Shown here: positions 50,306 to 59,657 of the stretch, in pieces
Numbering within the stretch: the first letter of the stretch is position 1
Layout of the letters: every line of letters starts with the position of its first letter
Origin: Hypoxylon rubiginosum
Taxonomy: Eukaryota; Ascomycota; Sordariomycetes; Xylariales; Hypoxylaceae
NCBI GenBank assembly: GCA_902806565.1
Contig: CADCXA010000025.1
Coordinates: forward strand, 620,001-684,000
Reading direction: 5' to 3'
DNA length: 64,000 bases
Made by a program: the position numbers and the translations under genes
Notes under the pieces: generated by a model
The model's database searches: none
Told to the model about the DNA's origin: nothing
Seen by the model: only the letters and a program-made list of their open reading frames with translations

Positions 50306-51473
50306 AAAGGAATACCAGTACGAAGAAAGAATGGTAATTTATACACAATATTTGGAGGGGTCAAGCTAAAGCGTTAATAGAGAGGTATCCCAATTCGAAT
50401 GCTAATCATTCTTAAGCATGCAATCAACTTCAAAAGGGTTGGTTTAAATTTTCAACAGAATAAAGAGGATATTACATCTCCCTACGACCTGCATATAGAC
50501 ACATAGGTAATGAGAAGAGTGCATATAGGAAGAGATAGACAGTAGGTGAGGGAAAACGGATAGATCGGAGAAGCGAGACACCTCGAAGAAAAAGAATACG
50601 TAGGTAGGTTCGAAATGGATAAGCCCTAAATAATTCACACAAAAGAGGGGAAATAGAGAGGTCAATGTGCGTATTCGAGTAAGTAACGACATGTTGATGA
50701 ACAAACTAGAGTACAAAAAGGGGACACAAGCCGTTATAGAATGGGGGCATATCGCTTCCGGGTTAGACTTGGCCAGCAGCGGTAAATAGGGGCGACACAC
50801 ATGTACCTGCAGAAAACGAAATCTATTATAGACAAACTTGACTCCCAGACGGAAGAGCATAGCGTTAAAGCGTAAACGCGGAATACCGGAGCCCTAGGAC
50901 TCGACGCTTAGACCAGAGCGTGGTCGGGGTTCGAAGGAATCGAAGCTGAGAAAAATGCCTACCTTCAAGCTGACAGGTCAAACTGATAGTGGCGCGCGGG
51001 GAGCTAATGCTATGTGATCCAAGCGTAGAAAAGCAAAAACCCCAAGTGTTGCTGTTACATCTATTAGGTAGGCATAGATTGTGGCGTTTTAGGTACTTAT
51101 AGGCAGGGACCCATAGCAAGAGGCACTTTACGAGTTAGTCAAACGGGAACAACTGAAGGTCGGGTATATTACAAGTGAATTGCATTATTTATCAGTATTG
51201 TATCAATTCATACGGAATTGTGTTAGCCATCCAGGTCTCGTTCCACATTGTTTAAGACCGTAACCACGGCCCCTTTTCCCCTCTATGTACATTGTACAGT
51301 TTGATATATGAGATTTGAGTCCAATTACACTCAACCAAGGCAAAACGTTGGAAAGACGTTAGGGGGGGGGGGGGGAAGTCGATCGAGAAGTCCGTGCCAC
51401 GCCATGCTAAAAGTCGCCGTCGTCATCATTTGCCCTTTATCCGTCATAATCCTCCAGATCTAGAGACCAGCGC
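50306..51473. other. Intergenic region, 5' of the deaminase gene and 3' of the ZIP gene
   Basis: About 1.2 kb. The pyrimidine-biased minus strand upstream of the deaminase start looks like a 5' UTR; a 138-codon minus-strand frame here (50444-50860) has no domain. A run of 14 G lies at 51362-51375, about 100 bp past the ZIP stop codon. Confidence 0.45.
51362..51375 (+). repeat. G14 homopolymer
   Basis: Fourteen consecutive G on the plus strand (C on the ZIP transcript strand), in the ZIP 3' flank. Length may be unreliable in the assembly. Confidence 0.85.
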
Positions 51474-52658
51474 CTAGGCCCATTCCGCAAGAACCGCCAT
51501 CAGTCCGCAACCTAAGGCAACGCATCCAAGCGCGAACAGTTGGACCTTGAGTCCGGCATTGCGCATGTACGAGTTGAACATGAACTCGTGAGCGAGCAGC
51601 TCCACCAAACCGGTGTATATGAGGATACCGGCACTAATAGCATCGAAGACACCATTAATGAGCAGGCTCTTAGGGCTGCCCGGTTGTAGGGTGGTCCGAA
51701 CACCGAGGCCGATGGCGATAGAAACCGGGGTGCTGATGGCGTATCCGCACGCCAACGCGTACGGCATCCAGGCCTTGGATCGGGGCCACTGGGCAGTAGC
51801 CAGTCGCGAGCCGAGACCGAGGCCCTCGAACGTCTGGTGGAAGACGAGGACGATGTACAGGACCGTAAACTCTTCGCCGGCAACCGCGAGCGTGAGGCCG
51901 ATGAAGATGCTGTGGAAGACGACGCCGAACTCGAGGATGAAGAGAGCCGTCATCTGCGCCGCAAAGGCGCTGTGGCTGTCGTTCTCGACGTGCTCGCGCT
52001 GGTGGCCGAGATGGTCTTCGCCGCCGGGCGGGTAGCTAACGTCGTCGGGTATACCCAAGCTGTGGCTATGGTTATGAGGAGTTCTGCTCTCCTTGCTGCT
52101 AAACTGGCCGGCTTCGACGTCTCGCGTGGGCGAGGGCTCGGAGGTCTGGCTGCCCTTCTTAAGGACGTCCAACGACGGGTCGACAGCCTTCGCGTCTGAA
52201 TGGTCGTGGCCGAAGAAATCGAATCGGCTAACGAGGAGCTCGATGGTAAACATGACGAATACGGTCATCAGACAGATGCCCGCAGCCCAATCATAGTCGT
52301 TGATCGGCCCTTCTGGCAGACAAGGTGATCTTAATGCGTCGAAGGCGGGGGAGAGAAGGTGCATAAACGCCGTTCCTATGATAACACCGGAACCGAAGTA
52401 CTTGGCGACGAAGAAGGCCGTTCCATTCACCTTCATCTTCGTCCCGCGGGCTAGATATACCGGCAAGACGGCACCGAGCAATGATCCAACTAAGATGACG
52501 AAAATGGAGGAGATGCGCACTCCCATTCGGCCATCGTATTCGTTACCGGTATCACAATCGATTGTGACACTAAACCCGGACTCTGGGGCAGCATCAGACG
52601 AGTCGGCATCCTGCCGCGCTTGCAGGACGGCGTCTAAAGCTGTATGTAATATGGACAT
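51474..52658 (-). CDS. ZIP-family plasma-membrane zinc transporter
   Basis: One exon of 394 residues from the ATG at 52658 to a TAG at 51474-51476. The layout is that of fungal Zrt1/Zrt2-type importers: an extracellular N-terminus with a C-D-T-G-N-E-Y-D-G-R-M-G motif (about 35-46), eight membrane spans beginning at about residues 48-70, 82-101 and 126-144, a long cytosolic loop with HDH and HNHSH clusters (150-229), and the ZIP signature in spans 4 and 5: HSIFIGLTLAVAG (249-261) and FHQTFEGLGLGSRLA (273-287), which carry the metal-site His and Glu. The last residues (LAEWA) are the usual ending. It moves Zn2+ into the cytosol, mostly when zinc is low. Four CAAGGT words upstream suggest control by a Zap1/ZafA-like activator. 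Very confident; which Zrt orthologue is not certain. Confidence 0.95.
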   Translation of the reverse strand: MSILHTALDAVLQARQDADSSDAAPESGFSVTIDCDTGNEYDGRMGVRISSIFVILVGSLLGAVLPVYLARGTKMKVNGTAFFVAKYFGSGVIIGTAFMHLLSPAFDALRSPCLPEGPINDYDWAAGICLMTVFVMFTIELLVSRFDFFGHDHSDAKAVDPSLDVLKKGSQTSEPSPTRDVEAGQFSSKESRTPHNHSHSLGIPDDVSYPPGGEDHLGHQREHVENDSHSAFAAQMTALFILEFGVVFHSIFIGLTLAVAGEEFTVLYIVLVFHQTFEGLGLGSRLATAQWPRSKAWMPYALACGYAISTPVSIAIGLGVRTTLQPGSPKSLLINGVFDAISAGILIYTGLVELLAHEFMFNSYMRNAGLKVQLFALGCVALGCGLMAVLAEWA

Positions 52659-52828
52659 TTTGAACGACTTGCTTGTTGTCTTGGCTTAGGGAAAAGTAAT
52701 ATCCTCGCTGTAAGGAGAAAGAGAGCAATTGTGGCGTTGCTGAGGCGAAGTGACCTTTGTAGCCCAGGCTCTCTGTTTTTTCTTCAACAAGCTGTCAGAA
52801 GAATACCGGCAGGAGAAAGGGAGCAGGG

Positions 52829-52836
52829 TTTATATA
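52829..52836 (-). promoter_or_regulatory. TATA-like element of the ZIP gene
   Basis: On the minus strand TATATAAA lies 171 bp before the ZIP start codon; a second TATATA word sits about 15 bp further upstream. Position fits a fungal TATA box with a long 5' UTR. Confidence 0.4.
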
Positions 52837-52965
52837 CCAGCTTGGGGTATATAAAGTGCTGAGGCTGAAAATAGTATTAGCGGGAAGGTGCATATAGATT
52901 ACTCCTGCAGCCGCATCAACGAGGGAGATGGGGTGAAGATATAGGGGGGCGATGTGACGTTCCAA

Positions 52966-53147
52966 CAAGGTATGCTTACACCTTAGAGCAGGCCAAGATA
53001 AACGAGAACAATGCCCTTGTAGAGAGGCATGAACTAAGAGCGAGGTTTCAAGGTAATAACGCTATGTTAGGCACAAAGGCCCGCGGTGAAAGACAACCTT
53101 GATGGCTCTACACCTGCAGGAATATGACCTGCATGAAAAAAACCTTG
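52966..53147 (-). promoter_or_regulatory. Cluster of four CAAGGT zinc-response-like elements
   Basis: CAAGGT or its complement occurs at 52966-52971, 53049-53054, 53096-53101 and 53142-53147, all within 182 bp and 308-489 bp upstream of the ZIP start. About 0.1 would be expected by chance in this length. The second one reads ACCTTGAAACC on the gene strand, close to the yeast Zap1 site ACCTTNAAGGT; CAAGGT cores are also known in zinc-regulated promoters of Aspergillus. Binding itself is inference. Confidence 0.5.
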
Positions 53148-56100
53148 GTACACATGCCCCATTTCCTGAATTTGGTAGACAAGTGGGCGGATCGCGAATA
53201 GACGAAAATGACTAGTAACAAGATATTACGAAATTGATGGGAGAGAATGGATCTTACCTACTGGGACTAACACTTCCTATCCTCTTATTTCAAGCACGAG
53301 GATCGTGTGGGCGGCTCGTAAGAAGACGGAATCGGCGCCGCTGCCTGACTTGGTCCTTCTTTCAATGTTCGTGTTCGAACGCCGGACGCGTAAAAAAAAG
53401 AGGAGCTGTGTTGAACGACGAGGCTGGATTTGATAGCTCCAACGACTACAACGATGGTGATGGTGATGGTGATGCCGAGTAAACAATATGCCCGTTCCGT
53501 AGACGCAAGAAGGTATAAGCTCCGATAGAGTGTTGTACGTCGTATCCCGCAATGTTCTAGAAGATAACTGTCCGTGGGAGATGCGCGATCGACCTCGCAG
53601 AGTGATCCGGAAAAGCGCGCTTATTGGAAATATCGCAGATCCAGCGCGAAGGGTGCCACGAAAGAACAAACAGGAAAAAAAGGCGAGGACAGTGATGGTG
53701 ATGAAGTCTCCTTCTGATGGACGGACGACACTAGTCGCTGGGCTACAGTGGAGGAAGAGAGGAAGGAGGGACGGAGCAACCGTGAGTTAGAGAATAGCGT
53801 TGGGTTACTAAGAGTGTCAAGGATGTTCGATGTCCAGGACGTCAAGGATGCCGGGACGGGAAGTGCGACAAGGTTCAGGTTTAGCTGAAGAAATTGAGAG
53901 ATCTAAGCAAAAGAAGAGTCAAGAGTAAAGAAACAAGAGTCAGGTAGACCCATGTCCCAAGTGTCCCAAGTGGATGGGACACAAACTCATACTCACACAC
54001 ACATTTGTTTAGAGGTCAACTAACCTTGGACCGTTGATAGGACGGAATGAGATACATTCTCTTTTTTTCAAACTTATTATGTACGAGATTCTACTAGTGC
54101 AGCTAGACTGCTGTTCCTTACCTTGCCAGCTTAGGTGGGCAAAGCAAGGGCGTCGGGCAGTGTGAGGTGTTTGAGGGGGGAACAGAGTAGAGAGAGGGAT
54201 TTGGCAGACTGTCAAAATGTCATGATGCCGCAAAATTGAGAACCTTGATGGACAATGCCGCACAGAAGAAAAAAAATACATATATACATGCTAGCCTGAC
54301 ACGGATTGTCAGCAGAAAAAGGCGTCGGCGGGTTGGTCGACCCTGTTAGTTGGGTCCCTCTAACCCTTATTTTCTAGGGCTTCTGACCGGGATACGAAGG
54401 GTACGAAGGGTACGAAGGGTACATATCGCCGGACATGCTAGCCGCTTTTGGAGGTGGGATGAGTGTTTGGCGTAAATGGTTGGCCAACGACAATAGAGGC
54501 GTCCGGCACGGGTGCGACAACTCTCCCAGCCCAAGCGGCGTCGCTGGAATAATCATAAAAAATGACCGCATGTACCTGACTATCTAAATGAGTGCCCAAG
54601 TTGCGAGAGAGAAAAAACATAAGCCTTATTCAATCTGAAGTGAAAGTCGGCTCATATCAATCAACACCGGCCATCGTAAACATACCAAACATAAAATTCA
54701 ATTACTTCACCCTGATTCATTTCGCATTTTTACCTAACCGCATGAGCGCTTTCACAAGCCAAGCTACAAGCTCACGAGCCTTACGTAGGTAACGTTGAGG
54801 GCTGCAAGAGACCGGGAGCCAGGCACATGGCTCTTGGAGCTCTTGGCTGTCGTATGATGGGAAAGGTAAAAGCAACGTCGCCCTCATGTACGGTACTTGA
54901 TGTAGTATTCCTGTGACGTAAATTAATTGGCAAGGCTGATGACACCGATATTGAAAAGGAGAAAGATATTATTATGTAATGAACAGAATTAGATGCCCGT
55001 AGGTTCAAAATAAGTGTTCAAGTTCGGTGGCCTTTTCGTTCTTTTCTCATGACTTTTTACCTAGACTTTCATCCTAAGAAAAACGAAAAACTCTTTATCT
55101 ACTATTTATTCACTTCATTTTTCGGTAGAGATGTACATGAATGCCCTTGCTAACATTGATGCTAACCTCCATTCAGCTACGCGGCTTCTGATACGTCGGA
55201 TCTTGCCGTGGCTAGGCCGTGCTAGAGGACGCCCATGCGTTAGTCCCGTCCATCAAGGTTCTCCATGTGGAAAGCCCAGCTGAGCTAGCCATCAAGGTTC
55301 TCAGCCTCCGGTACGTACCGCTCCCAGCTACAACTCCAACTCCATCTCCGCTAAGACATCAGGACATCAAGACACCGAGTTGCCTCACCCAGACCCCTCT
55401 CATGTATGTATGTGCCTGTATTTGCGACTCCAAGTTTGCTATGGAAACTAGCAACAATTCGTGACGAGATGCAACACTGACTAATAAAGGGGAAATCGGT
55501 ACTAAACAGCCTCATAGGCATCGTGGGCTGGGAATTGGTAATACTTCGTTCATCCAAAGTAAACGCAGACACGGCATTGTAGACACTTGAGTGTATCATG
55601 CACGCCATGCCTCTAATGAGCCATTCCAACGTCGGCACGTCCAAGATGAGCATACAAGGACTTTGGAACTTTTAGATCTTTACATTTAGATGGTAAGGTG
55701 ATTCTTGCTTAATACAAGCTACCCCCCCCTAACGCGGCCCCTTTCTCGGTGCCAAAGGAATTATCTGCGTAATAGTTTGTCGAGACAATAAACCGATCGG
55801 AAATCGGTTGCTACATGAGGTAGGTGGTTACCCCTGTGACAATACAGTGGCATGGTAGGTCGTGAAGTTCTGGAGCCACGCCGCGCGTAAGTGAACGAAA
55901 CCGACCGAGGTCCATGGAGGGCATCCAGCTCGAATTAGCCGGTTTCTGACAGTCACCCTATTGCAGTCGGCAGCGAGGGTATTTTGTCAATTGGAGCTGA
56001 GCTGGGGGGCCGTAAAGAGGCCCTGCTACATAGTAGACCGGCCTGCATGGGTAAGGTAGACATCAAGGTGTTCGAACTGCGGGCTCACCGAGTATAGCGG

Positions 56101-56440
56101 CGCCACCAATTGGCCCCCAGAAAAAACGACCTATAACTTTTATGCAATACTTCCCATTGCTGTCGGAGAATCATCTGCTATCGACGTGGCCGTAGCACAA
56201 TGTCCTCGTACGGCGGAGATGTACTTAAGGAAGAGCATCGTCCGTAAATAACCCTCCCATCCGTGCCGATGACTGCAACTACATAGTCCATACTACCGTT
56301 ACGGCAAGAATTAGGACTGTGTCATCAGTTTCAGACAGCCCAATCATATCGGTAGGCTCGTAGGAATAACGGTGCATATGCATTCATCAATCCAACATGT
56401 CAGCCCCCAAGAGGCGTCGAGGCGAGTCTTAAAGGCATGT
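53148..56440. other. Long gene-poor stretch
   Basis: About 3.3 kb with no convincing gene. Small frames on both strands (for example 53234-53482, 53530-53790, 55219-55464, 55351-55653) lack domains, start context or plausible introns. It holds a (GATGGT)n run at 53454-53474 and a 9-bp GGGTACGAA repeat at about 54391-54421. A non-coding RNA or an unfamiliar short gene cannot be excluded. Confidence 0.4.
54390..54422. repeat. 9-bp tandem repeat (GGGTACGAA)
   Basis: Three to four head-to-tail copies of gggtacgaa, the first with one change. On the minus strand they would spell P-S-Y repeats, but the frame has no other support. Confidence 0.7.
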
Positions 56441-57865
56441 TCATGACGAGAATTGTACTTCTAGTCCAAGCGTGCGGAAGGGTGAGTCGAGGCGGCGCAG
56501 ATCGATGCTGCTACCAAGACTAAAAAGCAAGGACTTGACTCGGCCCTCCCATAGGAGCCCAACTCGTAAATGCTGGTCTAGGCGCGCCTTCAGAACGCCC
56601 GAGTATTCGTCCTCTCCATCATTAGCGTCAGGTATTTCCGGGTCCACATCTAGATCGTCCAACCTCCACTCCATCTTGGCTTGAAAGCTCCTTTCCTTCT
56701 TCTTTGGTTGGGCTACTGCCTTCGGTGGCGCCAGAATTTCGGCCGCGTTGTCTGAAATTGGGAGAGGATCGTCTAATCTCCATTCCATCTTGGCCTGGAA
56801 ACTCCTCTCTTGCGCGGTGCTTACGGGTCCCGGTCCAGGTCCCGGTCCAGGTTCCGGTTCAGGTTCCGGTGTTTGAGGACCTTCCAACTCTTGGTTTATA
56901 GACCAAGCACCCTTTTTCCTCCAAAGCTCCATACCGACAACCCAGTCGCTCTCGTAGCTGTAGACGTTGAAATCCATCCTCGAAGCAAGCGAGCAATAGC
57001 TGCCGCCCATGACCGCGTAGCTCCAACTAATAGTTCCCATCAAGGGGTTGATTGTCATAGTCGCAGCGAGTGGGGTACCGTTGTGTGTAGGCAATGTTGC
57101 GAACCGCGCTCCGAAGCTCATGCCGCCGGATTTATTTAATGTACCATAGTAAACTTCCGCCCCGGTGCTGAATCGGCCGTAGATGCGTTCTCGCTCGCCG
57201 TTGCCGGATCCGTTGCCGTTTGTAGCCGCCATCTGCGCCGGGGTATTTAAATGGCCAACATCGCCTCCAAAATTGTACAGTCCCCGCATACCGAGTAATC
57301 CACCGTCGGACGACGCGAGGCCCTCGACCGCATAACGGCCTTCGTCGTATTGCACCATGCCCAACATAGTACCCCCATTTCGTAGTTTTTGGTTTGATAC
57401 GGCGCTCAGCTGCAGTTGCAACGCAGGCGAAATCCTCCTAACCACCAGAGCCTCCAACATCGACGCAGGGAGGTAGAGCCTCCCGTATGCAAGTGCATCT
57501 TTAATTAACCCTCCCGTCTCTCCTGCTCCTATCCCTCGATTTCGATGGGGTAGCTCTTCAAGCGGCCGATAGCTCCTCAGGAGATCTGGTAGGGGTATCT
57601 TGTCGCTCTGCGCGATAGCATTATGGAGGGGTACAGTCGAATAGAGGTATGATATAGAACCATCGACAATACCGACGGTGCCAAGTTGATAAGAGGTCGC
57701 AAACTGAGGCGTCGCAAGGGAGGAGAGCGTAAGACGGAGGCCCCGAGGCGTCGGGAAGTTCAGAAGGGCATCGGATGTAGTATTGAGCGAGGAGTAGCTG
57801 TTATCACGATTCCACCCGGTGGCAGCGTAAAAGGCGGACTGGATATAGTCCATGAACTCTCGCAT
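56441..57865 (-). CDS. MDM10: Mitochondrial distribution and morphology protein 10 (ERMES)
   Basis: One exon, 474 residues, from the ATG at 57865 (MREFMDYIQSAFYAATGWN, the typical Mdm10 start) to a TGA at 56441-56443. Mdm10 is a 19-strand beta-barrel of the mitochondrial outer membrane: with Mdm12, Mmm1 and Mdm34 it forms the ER-mitochondria tether, and it also works with the SAM complex in barrel assembly. Diagnostic blocks: LNFPTPRGLRLTLSSLATP (35-53), YLYSTVPL, YGRLYLPASMLEALVVRRISP (127-147), INPLMGTISWSYAVMGGSYCS, VLKARLDQ and the ending LGLEVQFSS with a terminal aromatic-containing beta signal. Odd: the 14-residue segment ERSFQAKMEWRLDD appears twice (353-366 and 391-404) and is preceded by a PEPEPEPGPGPGPGP run (333-347). 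The normal protein has one copy. Otherwise the barrel is intact. Confidence 0.96.
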   Translation of the reverse strand: MREFMDYIQSAFYAATGWNRDNSYSSLNTTSDALLNFPTPRGLRLTLSSLATPQFATSYQLGTVGIVDGSISYLYSTVPLHNAIAQSDKIPLPDLLRSYRPLEELPHRNRGIGAGETGGLIKDALAYGRLYLPASMLEALVVRRISPALQLQLSAVSNQKLRNGGTMLGMVQYDEGRYAVEGLASSDGGLLGMRGLYNFGGDVGHLNTPAQMAATNGNGSGNGERERIYGRFSTGAEVYYGTLNKSGGMSFGARFATLPTHNGTPLAATMTINPLMGTISWSYAVMGGSYCSLASRMDFNVYSYESDWVVGMELWRKKGAWSINQELEGPQTPEPEPEPGPGPGPGPVSTAQERSFQAKMEWRLDDPLPISDNAAEILAPPKAVAQPKKKERSFQAKMEWRLDDLDVDPEIPDANDGEDEYSGVLKARLDQHLRVGLLWEGRVKSLLFSLGSSIDLRRLDSPFRTLGLEVQFSS

Positions 57866-59657
57866 TGTCGCAGACACATGCCCAGCTAGCCAGCGGTAGG
57901 CAAGCTAGAAGCAGTGCTACCGAATGTGCATTGGGGGAAAGTGGTGTAAGCAAATATACTAGGGCATGTAGCGCAACGGCGTTCAGCAATTATAATGCTG
58001 TTGTCTTAAGTCCTGTTGGCAGAAGCTCAAACAAAAAGTTGCACATTAAAGATCTTCGCTAACGAGTTGCAATGGATCTGCATGCAAATATCGTGAGCTA
58101 CGTAGCTAGTGCGATTTCTATATCCGATATTTATCCACACGAAGCACCCCGCTATAAGCCTCATTAAGCACATATTACATATTAGCATACCGAGGAAAAA
58201 TGTGTCAAAAATGTCAAAAATGGACATGAAAAAGTTCAAAACGTACAACACCAGGGATTCGCTGGTCGTCACCGACCCAACTACTAGACCGGCGGTATGC
58301 GGTTTATCAAGGGGAGAGCGGACGGGATCCCGAGTTTTCCGCATCCTATGGTCGTACGTGGAAGAGTGAGGTGTTCTTGTCACTTATAACGGCTGTGCTA
58401 CTGTGGTCGAGGAGTGGCTAACGCCCCCTTGCGGATGTTGATGGACAAGGTGAACTCCAAGATCAACACGGGCGATTCTCGTGGTTTCGGAGCGGAGGAG
58501 CGGAGGAGTGCGGCTATGACAACGACGGTAGCCATGAAAGTTAAGAACTTGAGTAAAATATTTTCCGGCTGTTCCTGGTGACTGATACTGGGACGGGTGT
58601 TGGAAGAGCTACTAAGTATAAGCACATCCATGGACATGCCGAAGTGGGAATCGACCATACCAGAACTGTATCTTTCGTTGGGATTTTACTCCAGCCTAGC
58701 AGTTCATGAGACTCGAAATCCTCTACCTAGTGCCTTGGGATCCGCGATGGTTCAGGAGATGTCTGCCACGGCGATTGCCTTTTATATGGACGATGATGTT
58801 GCTAGTGGGATATGCCAGGTCCGCGAGATCAACACCAATATCGACCACGTCGATTAATACTTCGCGAACGTTGCTCGCTACTCCCATCCCGACATATGCG
58901 TCATCGTTGGCGGACAGTCGTAACCAGATTGGCGCGATACAAGGATGGGGCTGAGGACCAGAGAAGTTCCATGGTAGAAGTTCTAGCGATCTTGCAGAAC
59001 TCTCAGCTGTCCCCTACGATGACGAGTTCTACACTATACGTTACCTCGTTTGCTTTCCTGTGGTTCTTCATTATATTCGTGAAGCCTTCTCTAGACATTC
59101 CCAATGAATTTATGACGCAAGATGAAGCTGTGTCGGCATTACCAGCCTGTGCATTATCTGGCGCAATTGATTCTTCGAAGATGAAAGGGGTTGGCAACAA
59201 GCAACGCTCACCACTTGGGCAAAAATATTGGAGTTTGTTCAGGGCATATTAAACAGGTATTCAACTGATGGCTAACAACTGACCCAATCGTGAAATTTGA
59301 CGTAAGAACTCACAAGAACTTCCATCTTAACGAGTCCTTCTAGTCTGGGATGCTACTACCTCTAGCCGACTACTCTAAAGCTCTTCTAGGCGTAACTATA
59401 AGCCGTACTACTTACATGGCACGCTCTTACCCTTTCCATCATGGCTAATCAGGAAAGCCGAGACTATCCCCTTTAGTTGCCGCGACCTGAAAATACACTG
59501 CGAGTAAAAGAAAGCATGACCTTGAAAAAGGGTTCATAGCGTTTCTTCATAGAATCTTCTTCTACTTGTTTAATTTGATGTCTACCAACATGTTTACCCT
59601 CGTGGCTATTAAACCCCTTAAAGGACTTCACGCTGCCCCGAATCCCAGCTTCTTGTC
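57866..59657. other. Intergenic region between Mdm10 and the O-acetyltransferase gene
   Basis: About 1.8 kb. Several frames of 65-146 codons lie on both strands, none with a recognised domain. The best is a possible 77-residue frame, described separately. The rest is taken as the two divergent promoters. Confidence 0.45.
59019..59252 (+). CDS. Possible small membrane-anchored protein
   Basis: An ATG at 59019 opens a 77-residue frame (MTSSTLYVTSFAFLWFFIIF...) with one hydrophobic N-terminal helix and a basic C-terminus (NKQRSPLGQKYW), ending in TAA at 59250-59252. The upstream part of the same frame is open too, so more exons are possible. I do not recognise it and there is no supporting promoter or neighbour; it may be chance. 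Confidence 0.2.
   Translation: MTSSTLYVTSFAFLWFFIIFVKPSLDIPNEFMTQDEAVSALPACALSGAIDSSKMKGVGNKQRSPLGQKYWSLFRAY

Noticed and set aside
53234..53482. 82-codon frame ending in a DGDGDGDAE tail
   Set aside because: The tail comes from a (GATGGT)n microsatellite and the rest shows no family; the opposite strand also has an equally meaningless frame with a His run.
58398..58658. 86-codon minus-strand frame with one hydrophobic segment
   Set aside because: Overlaps other weak frames, has no homologous motif I can name, and no splice or promoter support.
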